From Kitasatospora sp. NA04385 (lineage in GTDB: Bacteria; Actinomycetota; Actinomycetes; Streptomycetales; Streptomycetaceae), in NCBI RefSeq assembly GCF_013364235.1, contig NZ_CP054919.1:2565951-2629950 (forward strand): 64,000 bases of DNA, in the 5' to 3' direction. The notes under the pieces were generated by a model, which had not been told where the DNA came from, did no database searches, and saw only the letters and a list, made by a program, of their open reading frames with translations. The translations under genes and the position numbers were made by a program. Below are positions 9,896 to 18,980 of this stretch, piece after piece; the first letter of the stretch is position 1, and each line of letters starts with the position of its first letter.

Positions 9896-10933
9896 TCAAC
9901 GCCGCGGCTGGGCGTCCAGTACCTGCTGCAGCGCCTCGAACTCCTCGACGCACTTGCCCGCCCCCAGCGCCACCGAGTCCAGCGGGTTCTCCGCGATGTG
10001 CACCGGCATGCCGGTCTCCCGGCGCAGCCGCTCGTCCAGGCCGCGCAGCAGGGCGCCGCCGCCGGTGAGCACGATGCCGCGGTCCATCACGTCGCCCGCG
10101 AGCTCCGGCGGGCACTGGTCCAGGGTGGTCTTCACCGAGTCGATGATCGAGTTCACCGGCTCGTCGATGGCCTCGCGGACCTCGGCGGCCGAGATCACCA
10201 CCGTCTTGGGCAGGCCGGAGACCAGGTCGCGGCCGCGGATCTCGGCGTGCTCGTCCTTCTCGCCCTCCAGGCCGAAGGCGGAGCCGATCGACATCTTGAT
10301 CTGCTCGGCGGAGCGCTCGCCCAGCAGCAGGCTGTACTCCTTCTTGATGTGCTGGACGATCGCGCTGTCCAGCTCGTCGCCGGCCACCCGCAGCGACTGG
10401 GCGGTGACGATCCCGCCGAGCGAGATCACCGCGACCTCGGTGGTGCCGCCGCCGATGTCGACCACCATGTTGCCGGTGGGCTCGTGCACGGGCAGGCCGG
10501 AGCCGATCGCCGCGGCCATCGGCTCCTCGATGATGTGCACCTGGCGGGCGCCGGCCTGGATGCTGGCCTCCACCACGGCGCGGCGCTCGACGCCGGTGAT
10601 GCCGGAGGGGACGCAGACCACGACCCGCGGGCGGACCAGGTAGCGGCGGCGGTGGATCTTCATGATGAAGTACCGCAGCATCCGCTCGGTGATCTCGAAG
10701 TCGGCGATCACGCCGTCCTTGAGCGGGCGGATCGCGACGATGTTGCCGGGGGTGCGGCCGATCATCTTCTTGGCCTCGGCCCCGACCGCGAGGATCCCGC
10801 CGGTGTTGGTGTTCACCGCCACGACCGACGGCTCGTTCAGCACGATGCCCTTGCCCCGGACGTACACCAGCGTGTTCGCGGTGCCTAGGTCGATCGCCAG
10901 GTCCCGGCCGAGAAACGACAGGTTGTTCGCCAT
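9896..10933 (-). CDS. mreB: Rod shape-determining protein MreB (bacterial actin)
   Basis: A 345-aa actin-like ATPase that forms membrane-associated filaments; in streptomycetes it mainly serves spore-wall assembly. It begins [32 protein letters not shown] is the phosphate-1 motif, and the second phosphate loop [18 protein letters not shown] and adenosine motif [17 protein letters not shown] are intact. The frame is open 11 codons further upstream, but ATG 10931-10933 gives the usual family N-terminus. It is the first gene of mreBCD-mrdA-rodA. The 350-bp region upstream must carry the promoter. A short amphipathic N-terminus (NLSFLG) could mediate membrane binding. Confidence 0.95.
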   Translation of the reverse strand: MANNLSFLGRDLAIDLGTANTLVYVRGKGIVLNEPSVVAVNTNTGGILAVGAEAKKMIGRTPGNIVAIRPLKDGVIADFEITERMLRYFIMKIHRRRYLVRPRVVVCVPSGITGVERRAVVEASIQAGARQVHIIEEPMAAAIGSGLPVHEPTGNMVVDIGGGTTEVAVISLGGIVTAQSLRVAGDELDSAIVQHIKKEYSLLLGERSAEQIKMSIGSAFGLEGEKDEHAEIRGRDLVSGLPKTVVISAAEVREAIDEPVNSIIDSVKTTLDQCPPELAGDVMDRGIVLTGGGALLRGLDERLRRETGMPVHIAENPLDSVALGAGKCVEEFEALQQVLDAQPRR

Positions 10934-11244
10934 GGGATGTCGAGTGCCTTCCCGAGTTCGGATCAAGGGCGGGGAGCGGGCCGGCCGTACGGGCCCGCGG
11001 CAGGGCTTGCGGCGGCTGAGCAGCCGCTCCGTGCCCGTGAGTTGGGTCCATCGTAGTCACGCCGGTCAGCGCGGGCGGCGGGTACGGCGTGCCGCCCATT
11101 CTCCGGGGGCGAATCGCCTTCTCCTGGCATTGGGACGCCGTGTCGGAGGGTAGGGTTCCGTGATTTGACGATTAACGCCCAGAGGGAGCAACCCGGCCCG
11201 CCATCCGGCCGCTGAGCTGCTCGTTCCCCGTGGGCGGCGCCCCA
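10934..11244. other. mreB upstream region
   Basis: About 310 bp without a gene, between the mreB start and the ndk terminator. It should contain the mreB promoter. The stretch 11155-11180 (GATTTGACGATTAACG) is locally AT-richer. No hairpin strong enough to name an RNA element is visible. Confidence 0.4.
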
Positions 11245-11260
11245 TGCCCCCGAGGGGGCA
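11245..11260 (-). terminator. Short hairpin after ndk
   Basis: TGCCCCCGAGGGGGCA forms a 6-7 bp GC stem 26 bp downstream of the ndk stop. It is a plausible terminator, but small and without a T tract. Confidence 0.5.
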
Positions 11261-11285
11261 GGGGCACCGGATCGCTACCGGACCC

Positions 11286-11699
11286 TCACGCGTGGGACGG
11301 GAAGAAGATCTTGATCTCGCGCTCGGCCGACTCCGGGGAGTCCGAGGCGTGGATCAGGTTCTCCCGGGTGATGGTCGCGTAGTCGCCGCGGATGGTGCCC
11401 GCGCCGGCCGCCAGCGGGTCGGTCGCGCCGGCCAGCGCCCGGATGCCGGGGACCACGTTCTCGCCCTCGACGATCAGCGCGATCGACGGGCCGGAGGTCA
11501 TGAAGCCCAGCAGCGGCTCGTAGAAGTCGCGGCCGACGTGCTCGGCGTAGTGCTGTTCGAGGGTGGCGCGGTCGAAGGTGCGAAGCTCCATCGCAGCGAA
11601 CCGCCAGCCGGCCTTGCGCTCGATCCGGCTGATGATCTCGCCGGCCAGGCCGCGCTGCACGGCGTCGGGCTTGAGCAGGACGAGAGTGCGCTGGGACAC
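11286..11699 (-). CDS. ndk: Nucleoside-diphosphate kinase
   Basis: A 137-aa cytoplasmic enzyme that moves the gamma phosphate of NTPs to NDPs through a phosphohistidine. It starts MSQRTLVLLKPDAVQRGLAGEI. The active-site histidine is at about residue 117 in ENLIHASDSPESAEREI, and the length is standard. The frame stays open far upstream by chance. GTG 11697-11699 is chosen because AGGAG lies 8 nt before it and it gives the canonical N-terminus. It follows the folC-DUF4233 pair on the same strand with a 140-bp gap, so it may have its own promoter as well as read-through. Confidence 0.96.
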   Translation of the reverse strand: MSQRTLVLLKPDAVQRGLAGEIISRIERKAGWRFAAMELRTFDRATLEQHYAEHVGRDFYEPLLGFMTSGPSIALIVEGENVVPGIRALAGATDPLAAGAGTIRGDYATITRENLIHASDSPESAEREIKIFFPSHA

Positions 11700-11839
11700 G
11701 GTACGGCTCCTGAGGTGTTCGGTCGTGCCTGACTGTGTCCCCGACACTACCCCGGACGGGTGGCCGGCCCGTTGACCAGGCCCGTCGGGCCGTCGGCCGG
11801 GGCCGACGGCGGCGACCCGGACGGCGGCCCGACGGTGGG

Positions 11840-12187
11840 TCAGACCGCGGCCGGGGCGGCCTCGGCCGCCCGCTGCGCCTTGAGCACGTCGATCTTGCGG
11901 CCGTAGTGCACCGAGCACCACCACAGGCCGCCGAAGACCACGCCGAAGGCGTACATGGTCGGCAGCACCAGCCCACTGGCCAGCACCGCCACCTGCAGCG
12001 CCCAGCCGACCTGCACCGCGCCGGGGCGGGTGATCACGCCGCAGAGCAGCACGCACAGGACCATCGCCACCGCGCTGACCGCCCAGATGGTGCCGGTGCC
12101 GACGTCGGTGAGCTTCATCGCGACCAGGCCGGCGAACATGATCAGCAGCGCCTCGCCGATCAGCGTGGAGGAGCACAGGGTGCGCAT
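11840..12187 (-). CDS. DUF4233 family membrane protein
   Basis: A 115-aa protein with four predicted membrane helices (for example ALLIMFAGLVAMKL, AVSAVAMVLCVLLCGVI and LQVAVLASGLVLPTMYAFGVVFGGL) and a charged C-terminal tail (GRKIDVLKAQRAAE). It matches the DUF4233 family, which is linked to folC throughout actinobacteria. The ATG lies 6 bp after the folC stop, so the two are almost certainly co-transcribed and translationally linked. Function unknown. The conserved link with folate polyglutamylation suggests a role near folate or membrane physiology, but this is only inference. Confidence 0.88.
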   Translation of the reverse strand: MRTLCSSTLIGEALLIMFAGLVAMKLTDVGTGTIWAVSAVAMVLCVLLCGVITRPGAVQVGWALQVAVLASGLVLPTMYAFGVVFGGLWWCSVHYGRKIDVLKAQRAAEAAPAAV

Positions 12188-12193
12188 CTGCGG

Positions 12194-13585
12194 TTACTTC
12201 CTTCCGAACAGCAGGCGCGCCTCGCCCACCGTGATGACGGAGCCGGTGACCAGGACGCCGGCGCCGCCGAGGTCCTCCTCCTCGGCCAGGGTGACGGCGG
12301 CGTCGATCGCGTCGTCCAGCCGCGGCTCGACCTGCACCCGGTCCTCGCCGAAGACCTCGACGGCGATCGCGGCCAGCCGGTCGACCGGCATCGCGCGGTG
12401 GGTGGAGTTCTGGGTGATCACGACCTCGGCGAGGATCGGTTCGAAGACCTCCAGCAGGCCGGTGACGTCCTTGTCCCCGCTGGTGGCGATCACGCCGACC
12501 AGCTTGGTGAAGCCGAACGCCTCGCCGATCGCGGCGGCGGCGGCCTGCGCGCCGTGCGGGTTGTGCGCGGCGTCCAGGATGACGGTGGGGCTGCGCCGGA
12601 CGACCTCCAGCCGGCCCGGGGAGGAGACGCCGAACAGCGCCTGCCGGACCTTCTCCTCGTCCAGGTGCTCGGCGCCGCCCTGGCCGATGCCGAAGAAGGC
12701 CTCGACGGCGGCCAGCGCCAGCGCGGCGTTCTGCGCCTGGTGGTCGCCGTGCAGCGGGAGGAAGAGGTCCTGGTACTCGTGGCCGCCGAGGCCGCGCAGG
12801 GTGACCAGCTGGCCGCCGATCGCGACCTCGCGGCGCAGCACGCCGAACTCCATGCCCTCGCGGGCCACCGTGGCGTCCACCTCGACGGCGCGGCGCAGGA
12901 TCTGCTCGGCGGCGTCCAGCTGCTGCTGGGCGACCACGGCGAGCGCGCCGGGCTTGATGACGCCGGACTTCTCGACCGCGATCTCGCCGGTGGTCTCCCC
13001 CAGCTTGTCGGTGTGGTCCAGGCCGATCGGGGTGATCACGGCGACCTGGGCGTCGATCACGTTGGTGGCGTCCCAGGTGCCGCCCATGCCGACCTCGACG
13101 ACCGCGACGTCCACCGGCGCGTCGGCGAAGGCGGCGTAGGCCATGCCGGTGAGCACCTCGAAGAAGGACATCGCGATCGGCTGGGCGGCGTCCACCATCC
13201 GCACGTAGGGCTCGATGTCCCGGTAGGTCTCGACGAACTTCTCGGGGGTGATCGGCGCGCCGTCCAGGCTGATCCGCTCGGTGACGGACTCCACGTGCGG
13301 GGAGGTGTAGCGGCCGGTGCGCAGCTCGAAGGCGCCGAGCAACTGCTCGACCATCCGGGCGGTGGAGGTCTTGCCGTTGGTGCCGGTGATGTGGATCGAG
13401 GGGTAGGAGCGCTGCGGCTGGCCGAGGATGTCCATCAGCGCCTCGATCCGCGTCAGCGAGGGCTCCAGCTTGTTCTCCGGCCAGCGGGTGGCCAGCTCGG
13501 CCTCGACGGCGCGCAGTTCGGGGTCGGTGCCGCCGGCGTCGGCGGGACGGACGGTGTAGGGGTTGGGCTCGGCCTTGTCGCTCAC
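12194..13585 (-). CDS. folC: Folylpolyglutamate synthase / dihydrofolate synthase
   Basis: A 463-aa Mur-ligase-type enzyme that adds glutamate to dihydropteroate or folates using ATP. The P-loop is ITGTNGKTST (about residues 66-75). The central domain carries the motif VEVGMGGTWDATNVIDAQVAVITPIGLDHTDK, and the C-terminal Mur-ligase domain has LDAAHNPHGAQ. The start is GTG 13583-13585. TAGACT at 13592-13597 lies 6 nt before this GTG, so the transcript may be leaderless. The DUF4233 gene follows after 6 bp. In related genomes the next upstream gene is valS; here a chitinase and a hypothetical gene lie between. Confidence 0.95.
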   Translation of the reverse strand: MSDKAEPNPYTVRPADAGGTDPELRAVEAELATRWPENKLEPSLTRIEALMDILGQPQRSYPSIHITGTNGKTSTARMVEQLLGAFELRTGRYTSPHVESVTERISLDGAPITPEKFVETYRDIEPYVRMVDAAQPIAMSFFEVLTGMAYAAFADAPVDVAVVEVGMGGTWDATNVIDAQVAVITPIGLDHTDKLGETTGEIAVEKSGVIKPGALAVVAQQQLDAAEQILRRAVEVDATVAREGMEFGVLRREVAIGGQLVTLRGLGGHEYQDLFLPLHGDHQAQNAALALAAVEAFFGIGQGGAEHLDEEKVRQALFGVSSPGRLEVVRRSPTVILDAAHNPHGAQAAAAAIGEAFGFTKLVGVIATSGDKDVTGLLEVFEPILAEVVITQNSTHRAMPVDRLAAIAVEVFGEDRVQVEPRLDDAIDAAVTLAEEEDLGGAGVLVTGSVITVGEARLLFGRK

Positions 13586-13591
13586 CTCGCC

Positions 13592-13597
13592 AGTCTA
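13592..13597 (-). promoter_or_regulatory. -10-like hexamer for leaderless folC
   Basis: TAGACT on the minus strand ends 6 nt before the folC GTG, the spacing expected when transcription begins at the start codon. Confidence 0.5.
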
Positions 13598-13657
13598 AGG
13601 ACTCCGCGCGCCCGGCCCGGACGGCCGCCCCGGGGCGCAGGCCCTCTTGACACCGGA

Positions 13658-13673
13658 ATTGGTCTACTCCACC
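13658..13673 (+). promoter_or_regulatory. DasR-type (dre-like) site before chitinase 1
   Basis: ATTGGTCTACTCCACC matches the DasR consensus ACTGGTCTAGACCACT at most positions. A TTGACA -35-like hexamer is at 13647-13652. The site lies 80 bp before the chitinase start, the position where dre sites and chitinase-type repeats occur in streptomycete chi promoters. Confidence 0.65.
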
Positions 13674-13752
13674 GTGTGAGTCGCTCCTCCCGCGCCACGC
13701 TCGAAGCTCCCCGCACCGCACCCCCATCGACACTCCCCCACATGGAGATGGC

Positions 13753-15315
13753 ATGCGTGCACCACAGCCACGACCGCACCGCCGCCCGCGCACCGGACGG
13801 GCCCTGCTCGCCGGACTGGTGGCGGCGTCCACCGGCCTGGCCGGCCTGCTGATGGCAGGCACCGGCACGGCCACCGCCGCCGCGCCCAATGTGAACGTGG
13901 TCGCCAACGGCGACTTCTCGGCCGGCAACCACATCAGCCCGTGGACCTGCGGCCCCACCGTCACCGCGGTGAACAACGCCGCCACCGGCTGGGACCTGCA
14001 GGGCTCCCCGGCCGGCACGGACTACGCCAACTGCAGCCAGAGCGTCACCGTGCTGCCGAACTCGACGTACACCCTGACCGCCACCGTGCAGGGCAGCTAC
14101 GTGTTCGCGGGCGTCACCGGCACCGGCGGCACCGACCCGTCCGTCTGGAGCTCCAACTCCGGCTGGAACAACCTGACCTCCACCTTCACCACCGGCGCGT
14201 CCACCACCTCGGTGTCGGTGTGGTTCCACGGCTGGTACGGGCAGACGCCGTTCACCGTGGACAAGGTCTCGCTGGTCGGCCCGGGCACCGGCGCCAGCCC
14301 CTCGCCGTCCGGGACGGTCATCGTCGACCCGACGCCGAGCGGGACCGGGTCGAGCAGCCCGTCCCCGTCGGCGTCCGCGTCGGCGTCCCCGTCGACCTCG
14401 GTCAGCCCGACCGCGCCGCCGCCCCGCAAGCACCTGCTGACCGGCTACTGGCAGGACTTCTACAACGGCGCCACCCCGCAGCGGATCAGTGACGTCCCGG
14501 CCGCGTACGACATCATCGCGGTGGCCTTCGCGGACGCCACCAGCACCCAGGGCGGGATCAGCTTCACCCTGGACCCGACGCTGTCCTCCAAGCTCGGCGG
14601 CTACACCGAGGCCCAGTTCAAGGCCGACATCGCGGCCAAGCGGGCGGCCGGCAAGAAGGTGATCATCTCGGTCGGCGGGCAGAACGGCACCGTCTCGGTG
14701 GCCAACTCCACGGCCGCGACCAACTTCGCCAACTCGGCCTACGGCCTGATCCAGCAGTACGGCTTCGACGGCATCGACATCGACCTGGAGAACGGCGTCA
14801 ACTCCACCTACATGGCGCAGGCGCTGCACAGCCTGGCGGCCAAGGTCGGGTCCGGGTTCGTGCTGACCATGGCGCCGGAGACCATCGGCATGCAGTCCAC
14901 CGGCGGCGAGTACTTCAAGCTGGCGCTGGCCACCAAGGACATCCTGACCATCGTCAACATGCAGTACTACAACAGCGGGGCGATGCTCGGCTGCGACGGC
15001 GGCGTGTACTCGCAGGGCACCGAGAACTTCCTCACCGGCCTGGCCTGCATCCAGCTCCAGGGCGGCCTGCGGCCCGACCAGGTCGGCCTCGGCGTCCCGG
15101 CGTCCACCAGCGCGGCGGGCGGCGGGTACATCAGCCCGGCGACCGTGAACAACGCGCTGGACTGCCTGGCCGCCGGCACCAACTGCGGTTCGTTCAAGCC
15201 GAGTCAGACCTGGCCGACCATCGGCGGCGCGATGACCTGGTCCACCAACTGGGACGCCACCGCGGGCAACCAGATCGCCAACACGATCGGCGCGCACCTG
15301 CACGCGATGCCGTGA
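13753..15315 (+). CDS. Secreted GH18 chitinase with N-terminal carbohydrate-binding domain
   Basis: A 520-aa exported endo-chitinase. Parts in order: a signal peptide with a long basic n-region (about residues 1-43, ending GTATAAA), a beta-sandwich carbohydrate-binding domain (about 46-175, with two Cys and many Trp/Tyr), a Ser/Thr/Pro linker (about 180-224), and a GH18 catalytic domain (about 228-520). The GH18 motif FDGIDIDLE is at 338-346 with catalytic Glu346. SVGG at about 306-309 is the second family motif. The start is ATG 13753. It is monocistronic, with a dre-like site upstream and a strong hairpin after it. Insertion between folC and valS, adjacent in related genomes, suggests lineage-specific acquisition. 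Confidence 0.94.
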   Translation: MRAPQPRPHRRPRTGRALLAGLVAASTGLAGLLMAGTGTATAAAPNVNVVANGDFSAGNHISPWTCGPTVTAVNNAATGWDLQGSPAGTDYANCSQSVTVLPNSTYTLTATVQGSYVFAGVTGTGGTDPSVWSSNSGWNNLTSTFTTGASTTSVSVWFHGWYGQTPFTVDKVSLVGPGTGASPSPSGTVIVDPTPSGTGSSSPSPSASASASPSTSVSPTAPPPRKHLLTGYWQDFYNGATPQRISDVPAAYDIIAVAFADATSTQGGISFTLDPTLSSKLGGYTEAQFKADIAAKRAAGKKVIISVGGQNGTVSVANSTAATNFANSAYGLIQQYGFDGIDIDLENGVNSTYMAQALHSLAAKVGSGFVLTMAPETIGMQSTGGEYFKLALATKDILTIVNMQYYNSGAMLGCDGGVYSQGTENFLTGLACIQLQGGLRPDQVGLGVPASTSAAGGGYISPATVNNALDCLAAGTNCGSFKPSQTWPTIGGAMTWSTNWDATAGNQIANTIGAHLHAMP

Positions 15316-15328
15316 CCTGACCCACCGC

Positions 15329-15367
15329 GCGCGCCCCGGGATGGAAGCCTCCCGTCCCGGGGCGCGC
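15329..15367. terminator. Bidirectional terminator between chitinase 1 and the 15.4-kb gene
   Basis: Two 16-nt arms (starting GCGCGCCCCGGGA and ending CCCGGGGCGCGC) pair with one mismatch around a 7-nt loop, between two convergent genes. Confidence 0.85.
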
Positions 15368-15379
15368 AGTGACGATCCG

Positions 15380-15910
15380 TCAGCGGGTGCCGCGCGGCAT
15401 CGGCAGCCGGCCCGCGTGCCGGCGGCGCAGCTCGGCCGCGATCTCCTCGGCCTCGCCCTCGGGCAGCAACGGCAGCATCATCGCCACCGCCTGCACCAGG
15501 CCGCCGAGCAGGTAGGTGGTGTCGGGCGTGCCGGCCACCAGGGTGCGGACCTCGGCCACGTCGCCCGCGGCGACGGCCTCCAGCAGCAGGGCCGCGCCGG
15601 CCGCCTCCTCGTCCACCGGCACCTGGGCGGTGTCCTGCGGGGCGCGCCGGGCGAGGCCGCGCAGCACCCGGTCGGCGACCTCGGGGGCGTACGCCTTGCG
15701 GACCGCCTCGGCGGCGATCCACACCAGCAGGGTGGCCACTTCGCGCTCGACGTGCTCGGCCAGCAGCCGGTCCAGCTCGGTGTCGAAGGCGACCTGGTTT
15801 CCGTGCCGGAATGCCAGCAGCAGTGTCGCCGCCCTGGCCTTGGCCGCCTCCACTTCTTCCCTCGGAAGTTCGTCCGGAAGTTCGTCGACCAACTCCCCGG
15901 TCGCCATCAT
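15380..15910 (-). CDS. Hypothetical alpha-helical protein
   Basis: A 176-aa cytoplasmic protein with no family I can name. The start is ATG 15908-15910 (MMATGELVDELP), preceded by GGAGGG at 7 nt; the frame is open further upstream but without a ribosome binding site. The sequence is mostly helical and acidic: EVEAAKARAATLLLAF, LDRLLAEHVEREVATLLVWIAAEAV, then VDEEAAGAALLLEAVAAGDVAEVRTLV. There is no signal peptide or obvious catalytic motif. A 9-bp inverted repeat with a 5-nt spacer lies about 110 bp upstream. It stands alone between a convergent terminator and the valS terminator. Confidence 0.7.
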   Translation of the reverse strand: MMATGELVDELPDELPREEVEAAKARAATLLLAFRHGNQVAFDTELDRLLAEHVEREVATLLVWIAAEAVRKAYAPEVADRVLRGLARRAPQDTAQVPVDEEAAGAALLLEAVAAGDVAEVRTLVAGTPDTTYLLGGLVQAVAMMLPLLPEGEAEEIAAELRRRHAGRLPMPRGTR

Positions 15911-16017
15911 GCGCGCACCCTCCGTTCGTGCCCCGTCCGAATGGGAACGTCGCCCACCGTACACACCGGACGTGCAAAGGTCGCTGAACGCGCGGGGATC
16001 GGCAACGCAATGCATTC

Positions 16018-16040
16018 CAATTGGCGCGACACGCCAATTG
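16018..16040. repeat. Perfect inverted repeat, operator-like
   Basis: CAATTGGCG and CGCCAATTG are separated by CGACA. The repeat lies in an AT-richer patch between the hypothetical gene (start 15910) and the valS terminator. It could be an operator for the hypothetical gene. Confidence 0.6.
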
Positions 16041-16127
16041 CCCGGGAATGACGCCGAATAGGGGGTGTTCCGGCCGTACCGCGACGCGCGGGCAAGGGAA
16101 TTGACAAACCGTCGGGAACAACTCGGG

Positions 16128-16169
16128 AAAAGCCGCAGGGCCGCCGCCCCGGGGGGAGCGACGGCCCTG
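16128..16169 (-). terminator. valS terminator
   Basis: Arms CAGGGCCG (16136-16143) and CGGCCCTG (16162-16169) form a hairpin 12 bp after the valS stop. On the minus strand it is followed by GCGGCTTTTCCC, giving a short T run. Confidence 0.7.
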
Positions 16170-16180
16170 TCGGCGGGCGG

Positions 16181-18820
16181 TCAGCCCTGCGGCAGCGCCG
16201 CGAGCTGGGCGGTGATCCGCTCGACGTCGGCCTCGGCGGCCGCCAGCCGGGTGCGGATCTTGGCGACCACCGCGTCCGGCGCCTTGGCCAGGAAGGCCTC
16301 GTTGCCGAGCTTGCCCTCGGCCTGCGCCTTCTCCTTCTCGGCCGCCGCCAAGTCCTTGTGCAGGCGCTTGCGTTCGGCCGCCACGTCGATGGTGCCGGAC
16401 AGGTCGAGCTCGACCGTCGTGCCGGCCACCGGGAGCGAGGCGGTGGCGTGGAAGCCCTCCTCCGGCGGCGTCAGGCGCAGCAGCGAGCGGATCGCCGCCT
16501 CGTGCACCTCCAGCCGGTGGCCGGCCAGCGCCAGCCGGGCCGGGACCTTCTGGGTGGCGTTCAGGTTCTGGTCGTTGCGGAACCGGCGGACCTCGGTGAC
16601 CACCTGCTGGAGCAGGGCGATCTCCGACTCGGCGTCGGCGTCCCGGTAGCCGGAGTCCTTCGGCCACTCGGCGACGACCACCGACTCGGCGCCGGTGAGC
16701 GTCGTCCACAGCGCGTCGGTGACGAACGGGACGATCGGGTGCAGCAGGCGCAGCGTCACGTCGAGCACCTCGCCGAGGACCCGGCGGGCGTGGTCGGCCT
16801 GCGCGCCGCCCTTGTTCAGCGTGGTCTTGGAGAGCTCGACGTACCAGTCGAAGACCTCGTCCCAGGCGAAGTGGAACAGCGCGTCCGAGACCTTGGCGAA
16901 CTCGAAGTCCTCGTACAGCGCGTCGACTTCGGCGACCGTGGCGTTCAGCCGGGACAGGATCCAGCGGTCCGCGGCGGTGAGCTCCTCCGGCGCGGGCAGC
17001 GGGCCCCGGACGGTGGCGCCGTTCATCAGGGCGAAGCGGGTGGCGTTCCAGATCTTGTTGCAGAAGTTCCGCGAGCCCTTGACCCAGTCCTCGCCGATCG
17101 GCACGTCGGCGCCGGGGTTGGCGCCGCGGGCCAGCGTGAAGCGGACGGCGTCGGCGCCGTAGGCGTCCATCCAGTCCAGCGGGTCGACGGCGGTGCCGGA
17201 GGACTTCGACATCTTCTTGCCGAACTCGTCGCGGACCAGGCCGGTCAGCGCGATGGTCTTGAACGGGATCTCGCCGTCCATCGCGTACAGGCCGAACATC
17301 ATCATCCGGGCGACCCAGAAGAAGATGATGTCGTGGCCGGTCAGCAGGACGTCGGTCGGGTAGAACTTCTCCAGGTCGGCGGTGCGCTCCGGCCAGCCCA
17401 GGGTGGAGAACGGCCACAGGCCGGAGGAGAACCAGGTGTCCAGCACGTCCGGGTCCTGGACCCAGCCCTCGCCGGCGGGGGGCTGCTCGTTCGGTCCGAC
17501 GCAGACGACCTCGCCGTCCGGGCCGTACCAGACCGGGATCCGGTGGCCCCACCAGAGCTGGCGCGAGATGCACCAGTCGTACATGTTGTCGACCCAGTCG
17601 AAGTAGCGGCGCTCCAGCTCCTTCGGGTGGATCTCGACCCGGCCGTCGCGGACCGCGTCGCCCGCGGCCCTGGCCAGCGGCTCGACCTTGACCCACCACT
17701 GCAGCGACAGCCGCGGCTCGACCACGGTCCTGCAGCGCGAGCAGTGGCCGACCGCGTGGTCGTAGGGGCGCTTCTCGGCGACGATGCGCCCCTGCTCGCG
17801 CAGCGCGCCGACCACCGCGGCGCGCGCGTCGTGCCGGTCCAGGCCGAGGAACGGGCCGTGCACCGTGATGGCGCCGCGCTCGTCCATCACCGTCAGGTTC
17901 GGCAGGTTGTGGCGCTGGCCGATGGCGAAGTCGTTCGGGTCGTGCGCGGGCGTCACCTTGACGGCGCCGGTGCCGAACTCCGGGTCGACGTGCTCGTCGG
18001 CGACGACCGGGATCTCCCGGTCCGTCAGCGGCAGCTTGACCGTCCGGCCGACCAGGTGCGCGTAGCGCTCGTCGGACGGGTGGACGGCGATCGCGGTGTC
18101 GCCCAGCAGGGTCTCGGCGCGGGTGGTGGCGACCACGATCGAGTCGGCCCCGTCGCCGTAGCGGATCGAGACCAGCTCGCCGGGGACGTCCTCGTGCTCG
18201 ACCTCGATGTCGGACAGCGCGGTCAGGCAGCGCGGGCACCAGTTGATGATGCGCTCGGCGCGGTAGATCAGGCCGTCGTCGAAGAGCTTCTTGAAGATGG
18301 TCTGCACGGCCTGGGAGAGGCCCTCGTCCATGGTGAAGCGCTCGCGCGACCAGTCGACGCCGTCGCCCAGGCGGCGCATCTGGCCGAGGATGCGGCCGCC
18401 GTAGTTCTCCTTCCACTCCCAGACCTTGTCGACGAAGGCCTCCCGGCCCAGGTCGTGCCGGGACAGGCCGGCCTCGGCGAGCTGCTGCTCCACCTTGTTC
18501 TGGGTGGCGATGCCCGCGTGGTCCATGCCCGGCAGCCACAGCGCCTCGAAGCCGAGCATCCGCTTGCGGCGGGTCAGCGCGTCCATCAGCGTGTGCTGGA
18601 AGGCGTGGCCGAGGTGCAGCGCGCCGGTGACGTTCGGGGGCGGAATGACGATGGTGTACGCCGGCTTCTCGCTCTTCGCGTCGGCCGTGAAGTAACCGCG
18701 CTCCACCCAGCGCTCGTACAGCTCGCCCTCTACCTCGGCCGGGGCGTAGGTCGTCGGGAGGGTGGCTGCGTCGTCCCCGGGGTGCGAGTTCACGGGGCGC
18801 TGGTTCGTCGTGTCGGTCAC
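16181..18820 (-). CDS. valS: Valyl-tRNA synthetase
   Basis: A class Ia synthetase of 879 aa that charges tRNA-Val and edits threonyl-tRNA. Visible parts: the HIGH motif as HLGH (residues 69-72, in [14 protein letters not shown]), zinc-knuckle-type cysteines (WCPRC and HCSRC), the CP1 editing insert, the KMSKS motif at 536-540, and a C-terminal coiled coil ([27 protein letters not shown]). Start GTG 18818-18820 (VTDTTNQRP) is preferred over upstream in-frame codons because it gives the usual N-terminus, though no strong ribosome binding site is present. No T-box-like leader is seen. In related genomes folC follows directly; here two genes intervene. Confidence 0.96.
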   Translation of the reverse strand: MTDTTNQRPVNSHPGDDAATLPTTYAPAEVEGELYERWVERGYFTADAKSEKPAYTIVIPPPNVTGALHLGHAFQHTLMDALTRRKRMLGFEALWLPGMDHAGIATQNKVEQQLAEAGLSRHDLGREAFVDKVWEWKENYGGRILGQMRRLGDGVDWSRERFTMDEGLSQAVQTIFKKLFDDGLIYRAERIINWCPRCLTALSDIEVEHEDVPGELVSIRYGDGADSIVVATTRAETLLGDTAIAVHPSDERYAHLVGRTVKLPLTDREIPVVADEHVDPEFGTGAVKVTPAHDPNDFAIGQRHNLPNLTVMDERGAITVHGPFLGLDRHDARAAVVGALREQGRIVAEKRPYDHAVGHCSRCRTVVEPRLSLQWWVKVEPLARAAGDAVRDGRVEIHPKELERRYFDWVDNMYDWCISRQLWWGHRIPVWYGPDGEVVCVGPNEQPPAGEGWVQDPDVLDTWFSSGLWPFSTLGWPERTADLEKFYPTDVLLTGHDIIFFWVARMMMFGLYAMDGEIPFKTIALTGLVRDEFGKKMSKSSGTAVDPLDWMDAYGADAVRFTLARGANPGADVPIGEDWVKGSRNFCNKIWNATRFALMNGATVRGPLPAPEELTAADRWILSRLNATVAEVDALYEDFEFAKVSDALFHFAWDEVFDWYVELSKTTLNKGGAQADHARRVLGEVLDVTLRLLHPIVPFVTDALWTTLTGAESVVVAEWPKDSGYRDADAESEIALLQQVVTEVRRFRNDQNLNATQKVPARLALAGHRLEVHEAAIRSLLRLTPPEEGFHATASLPVAGTTVELDLSGTIDVAAERKRLHKDLAAAEKEKAQAEGKLGNEAFLAKAPDAVVAKIRTRLAAAEADVERITAQLAALPQG

Positions 18821-18897
18821 GACGCACAGTTTACGGAAGGCCGGACCGCGGTTACGAACCGATTGTGCCCGGACCACTCGGGCGCGCCGGGGGGGCC

Positions 18898-18903
18898 GTA
18901 CGA
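18898..18903 (+). promoter_or_regulatory. -10-like element TACGAT for the PGYGQ-repeat genes
   Basis: TACGAT in the gap between divergent valS and the plus-strand membrane protein genes, about 78 bp before the first start. No convincing -35 partner is seen. Confidence 0.4.
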
Positions 18904-18980
18904 TAGCGTGCCGCATGGTAAAGCACTCGACGAGGAACAGTGCCGCGGGACGCTCACGCGGCGGGGGAGACTGACGACCG

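Noticed and set aside
11286-14018. Open frame fusing ndk to upstream sequence
   Set aside because: Only the last 137 codons resemble a protein (Ndk). The rest is out of frame with folC and lacks a plausible start.
18821-18980. T-box or other tRNA-sensing leader before valS
   Set aside because: No T-box sequence (TGGN core) or antiterminator structure is visible in the short upstream gap.
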